Positions 32,254 to 39,809 of a stretch of DNA of 39,809 nt are shown here, one piece after another. The position numbers and the translations under genes were made by a program. The notes beneath the pieces were generated by a model. The model saw nothing but the letters and a program-made list of their open reading frames with translations, was not told where the DNA came from and ran no database searches. Position 1 is the stretch's first letter. The number at the start of each line of letters is the position of its first letter. This DNA is from Pelargonium nanum (taxonomy: Eukaryota; Streptophyta; Magnoliopsida; Geraniales; Geraniaceae), in assembly GCA_036897485.1 (NCBI GenBank), contig JAYMTF010000325.1, positions 1-39,809 on the forward strand, given 5' to 3'.

Positions 32254-33876
32254 AGACTTGACCCAATATTAACTTTAATCTAACACGCCACTCACGTGCA
32301 AGCTAATTATTGTTTTGCACGTGGCCCATGTACTTGCCTTGTGCTGAAATTTTGACATTTTGTTTCAATCAGGATGGAGGCGTAACTCAAACTTGTGACC
32401 TCTAAGTCTAGAACACTATGATACTATGTCAAAAACTAACTCAACTAAAAGTTTAAATTGATGGTTAATGGCCAAATATTAACTTTATACTATCACAAAG
32501 ACCCATACAAGAATTCTACTAAATTTGTTGCATCTTAGAGTGATGCAATTTTTTGATGTGACTGTTGAATGTGAAATCATCTAGACTTTAGAGACAGGTG
32601 ATGTGGACCAACCATAAATGCTAATATTCATATTCAGAAACTTCCATAAATTTATTTTGATTAATCAAATAGCAGAAAGGAAGGAAACTAGGAGAGACTA
32701 GAGATTATACCACAGTGTAAACTGTCTCGTCAGCAAAAATCTTCTCAGCAACAGCTGCTTTTGTCTCTTCTGCAGCAACTGGTTTGCATTCTTCACTTAT
32801 TACCTCAACTGGTTTCTCACTGCCATGAGTACTATCCTGTTTAGAGTTGCACACTTGTTGTAACGAATGTTTTAGGACAGTTGATGCTGAAGGCACTCCA
32901 GAGGTTGTAGTATCAGAGTTGGAGAACCAGCCATACCTTAAAAAACCACAGGAAAAAAAATCAGAATGTTATGTTAAGCCACTTAATAATAGGAGAAAGT
33001 TGGGTGTTGCACTTGGACCTTAAGCGGAAAACAGCAGGACTTCCAATAGCTGCATACACATCTCCTGCACTGATCTCGCTGTCATTCGATGTCCATCCTC
33101 TGGAATTTGCAGAATTTTCTAGCGCTTTGTAAGGGAAGAGGACGAGCTCCCCATGAGCAATGCTTGAGCAACCCCACTTGCTGTTAAGGTGCTTAAGAAC
33201 AGAAGATATCTTTTTCTGAGCTCTTAGAGTGAGTTCCAAGTAGGGATTGTGTCCATCCTATAATATAGCACAAATAATATTTACTTTCTAGATACAGAAA
33301 CAAAAGGATTCATACGGTACTTCTTGTTTCATGACTATATCTACCTTTTCAAGTTCTAGGCGAGTGGTGTCATCAATTGGGAAAAGCTGCAACTTAATTT
33401 TTGCCGAAGGGTTACGAAGTGTTTGCCCAGGATGAAGCTCTAGAACCGGTAATTTTGTTTTTGTTTGTGGCGAATATGTGCCCTTGACTAAAAGCTGATG
33501 AGGAAAGGCCTCCAATGCGCTAGGAGGTGAAGAATGCCCAATTACTCCTAATAAATGGAGTATTAAATAGAAAGTTAAACAAAATGTAAAATTTCCCCTA
33601 GAGGAACAAAATTCATATATCCATGAAATTCAACTATAAAATCATTCCAAGTGGTTCTACATAAACCTAGCATCTGACACAAAGGCGATATGTATAATGC
33701 TTTAAAGATATATTCCCAAGTCAAAAGCAACAATGCATAAAACTACGATAAGATAGTGTACCAGTTGCTTTCTGACTGTTCCGACTAGTTTTCTTGGTAG
33801 CATTGCAAACTTTAGCCAGATTTTGCTCTCTAGGGGCTCCAACAGCCTTCCTCTTTTGCTGTCGAGCACTTTTCAT
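30306..33876 (-). CDS. TKI1: TSL-kinase interacting protein 1 (TKI1)-like, without SANT domain
   Basis: Homologue of TKI1, which in Arabidopsis binds the TOUSLED protein kinase (family knowledge). Seven coding exons on the - strand join in frame: 33876-33762, 33547-33345, 33257-33019, 32936-32711, 31889-31476, 31393-31274 and 30401-30306, giving 470 aa. Residues 1-38 are basic (MKSARQQKRK). A conserved block with GQTLRNPSAKIKLQLFPID and LTLRAQKKISSVLKHLNSKW follows, then RYGWFSN, an acidic linker, and a C-terminal region with FWGDSLTNISIGGLFSEAS, ILDAEDTCHAFPSQK and NDSLGPFDLG, ending SLSGFVR. The last exon was found by homology to the family C-terminus; without it the frame would run into intron and stop at 31193. 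The family's SANT/Myb domain, expected between exon 1 and exon 2, is absent: that intron is 214 bases. A leader intron precedes exon 1. Confidence 0.85.
30457..30599. mobile_element. hAT-like MITE family copy in TKI1 last intron
   Basis: GGCAATTTGGGTCGCGGGCC at the left pairs with CCCGCGACCCATATTGCTGG at the right (18-20 base inverted ends). It is about 55 bases upstream of the last coding exon on that strand. Confidence 0.6.
30840..31230. repeat. Inverted-repeat-rich MITE remnants
   Basis: GAGAATGGCTTTAGAATGAA (30960) and GAATGGCTTTAGAATGGGAA (31147) mark two related segments. Each has GTTTGGA-type and CCAAACACT-type borders (31020 and 31213). They look like foldback elements common in plant introns; class not determined. 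They fill much of the last TKI1 intron. Confidence 0.45.
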
Positions 33877-34559
33877 AGTAGTTCAGATCTGCCTGCAATT
33901 TGAAAGACACGCTTATCCTACTCAAAGACAGTAACTTAAGGAATAAGAGAAACAACCAGAATCAATGTATATGAATGTATGTACACACACATATATATAC
34001 ACATCATAGTGTCTTGTTCTTAATCAATCATGGAATCATAATCCTAGGTTTGGCCATATAGTATACTGGAAAAGAAAATCACATACAAAGTGCAAAACCA
34101 TTTATATACATCAGGCAACTATGTCACCAAACCAGGCATGAATTCAAATCGTGGATTCACTAAACTGAAAGGTTGAACATGAATTATCACGTCCAATGCG
34201 AAAGCATAACTATGAAAGTCCCTGTTTCTTGGATAGCCTCAACCACATTCCCCTAATACCACACTATCACATTCCCACTCATACGAGTCACAGCATAACC
34301 TAATCAAATAATGAGAACAGCTCTTTTGCAATCCACACACAGTTCCTACATGGCAGTGGCAAGACTAACTAAGAGAGCAGAAAAGGAAAAGAAAACATTC
34401 ACTGGTTAATGTCTTATACATGACCAAGCTACACAATACCCAGACTAGCTAACCAAATCATCACACAAAAGGGCAATACGATTTCCAAGTGAACCTTAAT
34501 CCATGCAATCATTTCTGCTCTGGGACCTTAATTCTTTTGTCTTCTTTTTACGCCTAAGT

Positions 34560-34910
34560 TTTTAGCATCCAGTTATCTCTAACTCAACAACAATAACAAC
34601 CAAGCTGTAACCCAAACTATGTTGGGCTGATTAACATAAATTCTTAAACAAACTCCTAGGGATCTACCCGAATTTTTCTCCTCCACTCTATCTTATCAAA
34701 TGCTATCTCCTCCTGTAATGTAATCATCTATTTTCTTACTACTTCTTTTCAAGTTACCTTAAGCATATCTCTGCCCTTTTAGTTTCTTCTAATTGGATTC
34801 CTCAGGGATCACTGACCTCCCTACACTAAGCTAAACATGCCAAAACCACCTTCATAGTTTTCCCACGTCTTATTTCCAATTGAAACAACTTGAACTCTAG
34901 CTAGGACCAA
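34560..34910. mobile_element. Degenerate retroelement remnant
   Basis: CAACAACAATAACAACCAAG, then AACCCAAACTATGTTGGGCT, CTCCACTCTATCTTATCAAA and CATGCCAAAACCACCTTCAT form a text familiar from many plant genomes as the 3' part of an RTE-like LINE, in antisense. A short related piece, CTCCACTCTATCTTATGCTA, occurs at 15595. The exact class is from memory only. Confidence 0.35.
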
Positions 34911-35197
34911 ACCTCTTTCTTTACTTAACTTGGGACTGGCCATGTTACAAGAGCATAAGCTGTGCGACAAACTTAAGAAAACTACACATTTCCAGACTTG
35001 CAGCTTGATACACAGCTAAAATTTTAGAAATATAAGTGTTGTTAATTCTGTTTCGGGTTGTTGATTTCTGTAAGCTAACGTGCCAGATTAGCAATGGACC
35101 TATTAGTGTTGAAATAAGGGAGAGGGCTATTGATGTAGTCAGTCAAGCAATATACCAAATAAATGAAAACAAACATCTTCTTTCTCTAAACCGCTCT

Positions 35198-35200
<3 letters not shown>

Positions 35201-35260
<60 letters not shown>
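35201..35260. repeat. (CT)30 microsatellite
   Basis: Sixty bases of pure CT. On the TKI1 sense strand it is (GA)30 inside the leader intron, a possible binding tract for plant BPC/GAGA factors. The overlapping open frames on both strands are artefacts. Confidence 0.97.
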
Positions 35261-35264
<4 letters not shown>

Positions 35265-35742
35265 ATCCTTTTTTTCTCAACATTTCTTTGTTCTCTTCCC
35301 TTCTCCTTTCCATTCTGTGTGATTCTATGTTCTTCAACTCAATGGTTGCATAACAACTACACATTCTATATTTTCGATCTTTCTACTACGCGTCGAAAAC
35401 CCTAAAATTACACACCAATTTAATCGCAACAAAAATAACGAACAAAAACCCTCAAAATCCCGAATCAAGAGACGCAATCAGCTGTGCAAACTCTGAAATG
35501 ATATGAGCAGGTGCACAAATAGCTCAAGTAACTACAAGAAACCCCAAATCTATGAATATCAGGAGCTAGGGTTTCGAAATTCAAGCATCGCCAAACCAAA
35601 ACCCGACGATTGTTCACAGAATTCAGAAAATAATCCCAAATTGAGCACCGTATCAGTAAACACATAACTCTAATCGATATAGAATAGATCTGAGAACTGA
35701 AGTTAACAAGTATGGACTGGAGGAATGAGAAAAATCTCTTAC

Positions 35743-35810
35743 CAGGAATCGATGAATCGAACGAATCCAGTTTTGAAGAGAAAGAGACGATCGATTGCAA
35801 AATCTGGAAA
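35743..35810 (-). other. Non-coding first exon of the TKI1-like gene
   Basis: The leader ends ATCGATTCCTG before the donor GTAAGAG. The 5' limit is set only by the TATA box about 25-30 bases upstream. Confidence 0.55.
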
Positions 35811-35829
35811 AAAAAATTGGCGGGATTCG

Positions 35830-35838
35830 TATTTATAG
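35830..35838 (-). promoter_or_regulatory. TATA box of the TKI1-like gene
   Basis: CTATAAATA on the - strand at a sensible distance from the first exon, supporting a transcription start near 35805. Confidence 0.6.
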
Positions 35839-35879
35839 GGTCGAGTCGGTCTCAATTTCGAATTGCCGCCATTATTTTT

Positions 35880-36961
35880 GGAGTGTAATTACATTTTTGT
35901 CCAAAAAGTTGTACAAAATTACAAGTGATACCTTGTGTAAATTTAGAGTTTGTTATTTTTGTCCAAAAAGGTGTACAAAACTAGTGAGCCCATGAAACTT
36001 AATCCGTATTTTTGTAGATTCAGGTTTTAGGTAGAGTCGATTTTCTTTAGTTCGGGTCAAACAATATCATACGTAGCACTAAATTTTACTCGTAAAACCC
36101 GATTTAAACCCCACAACATGCATTCGTTTCAAGTCAGCCGAGTAAAACTTTTTTAACTCAAACTTGCAAAATATCACTCAAAAATTAAATTCTCAACTCT
36201 AATAAATTAGATATACATATCTTATATTAAGCTTATTTTGCATACAAGTTTTAACAATACAATAAGTCTCTCATAGTTCATACCCGATCCACAAGAGGTG
36301 CATGCTTGAGTAAGTGGTTTGCGTTGTGACTTAATTGGTTCGGGCAAATAGCACAAGTCTTAACGTGTCTCACCATTTAGTGAGATAAAGAACCGATACA
36401 AGGTTGTCAAACAAGAAACCGTGAGTCTTTTAGCCCGACATATTTTAGATCCGCAACCCGTATTGCCAATTCTTACCTACAAAACGTGTGAGTTGTCCAA
36501 ATTATCCAAACCGGCCCGCAACTTTTCCATAACAAACCTGATTCGATCTGAAAATTAAACAAGCTCATTTATACGACCCAAATTCACAAAAAATGTGGAT
36601 CAATATTAAGTGCCTGCAATTTCATATCCAAATTGACAGCTTTAAATAAAACAGAATAAGAAAAGCACAACAATCTCCTTTTCTTCATGATTTAAAACAA
36701 AGACAACAAATTCTTCAATAAAATGTAAAAGCTACAATGATCACAACCCTTACATAGAACTAAATTGCTCAAACTTAATCATTTCAAATGCAAAAAAGAT
36801 ACACTTAATTTCAAAACACAATAAAGCCAATGATCTTTCTTCCTTTTCAACATCACGGCAGTTAAATTTGACGCTCCTATGGGCATCGAGATCGGGGCTA
36901 CCTTTACAATTCATGTTCAAGAAATAGTTGCAAGAACACCAATTTCCAATAAAATGCACCA
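35880..36961. other. Spacer between the TKI1-like promoter and the next gene
   Basis: TTTTTGTCCAAAAAGTTGTA (35896) and TTTTTGTCCAAAAAGGTGTA (35957) form a short direct repeat next to the TKI1 promoter. Fragments of the hAT-like family lie at 36000-36200 and 36424-36470, and a fuller copy at 36489-36645. The part next to 36961 would be 3' UTR of the next gene. Confidence 0.5.
36489..36645. mobile_element. hAT-like MITE family copy
   Basis: Ends TGAGTTGTCCAAATTATCC and CCAAATTGACAGCTTTAAA pair imperfectly. The inner CACAAAAAATGTGGATCAAT matches the block in the copy at 28731. Confidence 0.5.
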
Positions 36962-39792
36962 TCAGTAATGAAAATCATGACCAGGACTATCGGAGTGCAT
37001 GTCCATGATCGAATCATTCGATGTTGGGGAATTGGTATCCCGGTTTTGGCCATGAAAGTAGCTGGCGTCGTTGCTTCGGGAAATGTTAGGGTTTTGAGTG
37101 CCTTGTGTCAAGTGATAGTGTTGAAGACTCCGGCGAACAGGACTGGAGAGAGCGTTTGAGAAAACGTTGTTTTTGGCTTGTTGATCGGAATTCCCGGAAC
37201 GGGTTCCCGGCCCTACAAGTGTAGATGTAAACGGGTTAGAAGCAATAGAGAGATCTATATGTGACGCGGTTTGGGAATGCTGCTGTTGAAATGGTAGCCT
37301 CGGCGACATTGGGGGCGGCTCCTCGGCTCCATAGTCGAGCTCATTCTGCAAAGTAAAAGAGGGTTCGAAAGGTCAGTTATCCTGTGCAAGCTGATTGTTC
37401 TACTACATCCGTTTCAAAATAAGTGTCTTTTTTTACAGTTTTTCACATAATTAACCTAACTTAATAGTGTAATCACTACTAGAGCTGGTGATTTGGACCG
37501 AAACCTGGCCCTCATAAACGAGGCTCGATCAATTTTTGGATCAGATAAACCAGCATGAACCCACAACCCAACCCGCGGCCAAAACATACACAGATATGCC
37601 TATTTCAGTTAAACCTTCTCAACCTAAACTGACATAAAACCCGAATTGCCACCTTTAACTATTACTCATCTATTTTAAACTTGTTTTAATGCTGATAATG
37701 ATGAAAAGGTATTATTGGAAAGTCACGTGCACTTTTTTTTTTTTTACATTGTAAAATAACACTGTAGTATTTATTTTCAAACCCGGCAGTTAGAGGAAAT
37801 AACAAAAATAGCAAGAAGATTATCGCAAAGTTTAATGACCTGCAAGTACGCAACTATATCGACTGTTGGCACTCTTGATCCTTCTTCTTGTTGTCTCAAA
37901 ATCCATTGATAAAGTTTTTCCTGAAAGAAAACAAAAAAGGATGTTACAATTTATATTATGGACCATAAAAAATGTTACTTTACCACAAAATCGGTCAAAT
38001 AAACACGAGCAACAAGTTTCCAACAGGAGTATAGCATCTAAATCTTATACATTAGTTACAGGGAGAGAAAAGGGATGTTATCGAAGTTAATTAGAGAAGA
38101 CAATCTTGTTATATTATACAAACCGCCATATGTCAGATAAAGACGAGCAGCCATTTTGCAACGAGTAACATCTAACTAAACCTTAATGATTGACCATTCC
38201 ATGAACATAACAATAAAACACAACTCTAGTAGAGCCAACAACAAAATTTGATATATGTACCTTATTTTGAAGTAGGAGAAGAGGGAAGGAATCGAGTTCT
38301 ACAACAAGGCATCGTTTGACTTTTTTATTACTCACGAAGTTTAACTGAACACCATATATATTAAAGCTAGCAATTTGGACCCAAACCCGCGAGAACCCGA
38401 AACCTGAACCACATTTCTGCGGGTTCAGGTCAACTCAAATGGACTTGATCATTTTTTCGGGGTCACGCAACCCCTACTCAACCCACACCTTTTCTATGGC
38501 ATCCCAAAACCCGCACCACAACATGTAAGGATTATGTATTTTCAACTTGACTCAAAATCCAAAATTGTCAACATGAGTATATATATTGATCACAAATAAC
38601 ATAGAGAAGTGAAATATTTGCTCATAACTTATAAGAAACTGGTTAGAACTAAAAACAAGTCATTACTTTCTACACACATACAAGGACTTTCAGAATGCCC
38701 AACCCAGAGTCCAAAATTTAGTTGAAAAATCACTTGCTTATACAATGTTAAAGATGAATATGCTATGTTACATAACTAAACCAACTGTAAATTATATTAC
38801 TAAACTATTCAAAGCTTCCTTAACAAGATCTCAAAGAACCAAATTGAAATCCTACGTTCACATTGTCATGCAGTATCAAAACAATCAATGGAACTAGCTC
38901 AAAGCAAAAATCCAACGGTTGATATACCATTCCCTTTATATGCTTTCTCATGCGCTCAAGTACATCATATAAACCCAAGTTTGTACAATCCGTGTCACAT
39001 GATAGAGGGAAGAATGTACATCTTGCTACCTCCTAGTACCACATGACACTCTTTAGCCCTCCATACAAAAGACAAGACAAAAACATAACAAAGTCTTGCA
39101 CATGCTCTGATGACACGGATTTAGTAGGGAAAGGTATGGAAGTGTTCCCAATTTTCTCTCCGGGTATCGTATCGTGAGGACAGGTGATCTTAAGGACTTA
39201 AGTCTATGATAAGGAATACTTCTATAGTAAAGGCAGTCCTTGGAGTCCATATAACCTTAAGCCGAGTTCTACATTTTCTTATGTGCCACGGCCTCACCGA
39301 TATAGAGAATCATCTCCCTCAATTCAACAACAAAACAAACCTATAATTCTCTTCCAATTTCTTACATCAATTGTAAAAGTCTAAACCCATAGGGAAAAAA
39401 AAACTATTTTCTTACTATAAATAATGTGTCAGACATATTGAGCTCAGCTGACAAGCAAATCACCAGAGTTTAATTGGGTAAAACATAGCCACAAATTATG
39501 AATTGTTATGAAAATATGTTCACAAACAAAGCAACCACACACACACACACACACAAATGCCAAAACCCAAAATTTTCTTCAAATTTCTAACTTTTGACCA
39601 ACAACACACATAAACCAACAAAATTTTAATGAAAACAAAAAATACCCAATAAAATTAAAAAACAACCCAATCACAAAACAAAGCCATAGAACAAAACCCA
39701 CATCACAGAAATCCAATCGAACCAAATCGAAAATCAAAACCTACCAGCGCGTGACGCTCACCGGCTTGGAAGGAGAGGCGTTGGTGGTTCAT
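36962..39792 (-). CDS. Small conserved plant protein of unknown function (often auto-named holocarboxylase synthetase)
   Basis: Coding exons recognised on the - strand: 39792-39745 (MNHQRLSFQAGERHAL), 37920-37840 (EKLYQWILRQQEEGSRVPTV plus DIVAYLQ) and 37345-36962, all phase 0, giving 170 aa. The last exon starts NELDYGAEEPPPMSPRLPF, has the conserved SNALSSPVRRSLQHYHL and ends DMHSDSPGHDFHY. Homologues I recall have a short extra exon after the first one; nothing matching it was found in the 1824-base intron, though a small diverged exon could be missed. No biotin-ligase fold or catalytic motif is visible, so the database name is probably wrong. The protein is mostly low-complexity and Ser/Pro-rich, with SP sites suited to proline-directed kinases. 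Function is unknown. The first ATG fits the family's usual SLSFQAGE-type start. Confidence 0.75.
37480..37657. mobile_element. hAT-like MITE family copy in intron
   Basis: From TAGAGCTGGTGATTTGGACC to CCCGAATTGCCACCTTTAA, imperfect inverted ends. It lies between the second and third recognised exons of the unknown-function gene. Confidence 0.55.
38362..38573. mobile_element. hAT-like MITE family copy in long intron
   Basis: From TAAAGCTAGCAATTTGGACC to CCAAAATTGTCAACAT. It has the family block CATTTCTGCGGGTTCAGGTC, seen in weaker form at 4327 and 21000. Confidence 0.5.
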
Positions 39793-39809
39793 GGGCCGGG
39801 GGTAGAGCT

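Larger units (their letters stand above)
33893..35742 (-). other. Leader intron of the TKI1-like gene
   Basis: The donor is GTAAGAG at 35742, the acceptor TTGCAG ends at 33893, and the next exon carries 16 leader bases before the ATG. The intron holds the (CT)30 tract and a degraded retroelement at 34560-34910. Long leader introns often enhance expression in plants; that is inference here. Confidence 0.65.

Noticed and set aside
35036-35364. Open frames on both strands with long Ser-Leu or Glu-Arg runs
   Set aside because: Translation of the (CT)30 microsatellite in an intron.
1-39809. CRISPR arrays, bacterial operons, viral integrants, rRNA or tRNA genes
   Set aside because: Nothing of these kinds was seen; the tandem arrays have no spacers and the window is plainly plant nuclear DNA.

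Overview
This is a plant nuclear window, almost certainly from a eudicot. Base composition is AT-rich, genes are split by many GT-AG introns, and the spaces hold short non-autonomous transposons, SINEs, LINE tails and microsatellites. The proteins are land-plant families: a UBP27-type ubiquitin protease, an ALP1/HARBI1-like protein, RGF/GLV/CLEL peptide precursors, EME1, a TKI1-like protein, and a small plant protein often auto-named holocarboxylase synthetase. The species cannot be fixed from sequence alone. Exon boundaries below come from splice signals plus an unbroken reading frame across every junction.

Layout. (1) 1-3041, + strand: the last five coding exons of a UBP27-like deubiquitinase whose start lies before the window. 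(2) 3700-4060: a Mutator-type MITE with a perfect 9-bp target duplication. (3) 4150-8470, - strand: a PIF/Harbinger-derived locus with a complete 391-aa transposase-like protein whose third catalytic acid is changed (D-D-Q), a separate 125-aa remnant of the transposon's Myb-like partner without its Myb domain, a probable non-coding 5' exon, a 7-copy repeat in the leader intron and a 4-copy repeat in the 3' flank. (4) 9537-17319, - strand: two RGF/GLV/CLEL peptide hormone genes in tandem, each two exons, about 5 kb apart. (5) 17320-21340: mostly non-coding, with a LINE tail and a SINE, both with clear target duplications. (6) 21341-29363, + strand: a 16-exon EME1 gene with an internal tandem duplication of a four-exon block. 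(7) 30306-35860, - strand: a seven-coding-exon TKI1-like gene lacking the SANT region, with a long leader intron. (8) 36962-39792, - strand: a small conserved gene of unknown function.

Functions. EME1 pairs with MUS81 in recombination repair, UBP27 removes ubiquitin, and RGF peptides act in root meristem and gravity signalling. Nothing indicates a shared pathway, so this looks like ordinary gene neighbourhood. The parts most worth following up are the catalytically altered Harbinger protein with its Myb-less partner, the EME1 exon-block duplication, the diverging RGF pair with a cluster of bZIP/bHLH sites between them, and one MITE family present at least eleven times in 40 kb.
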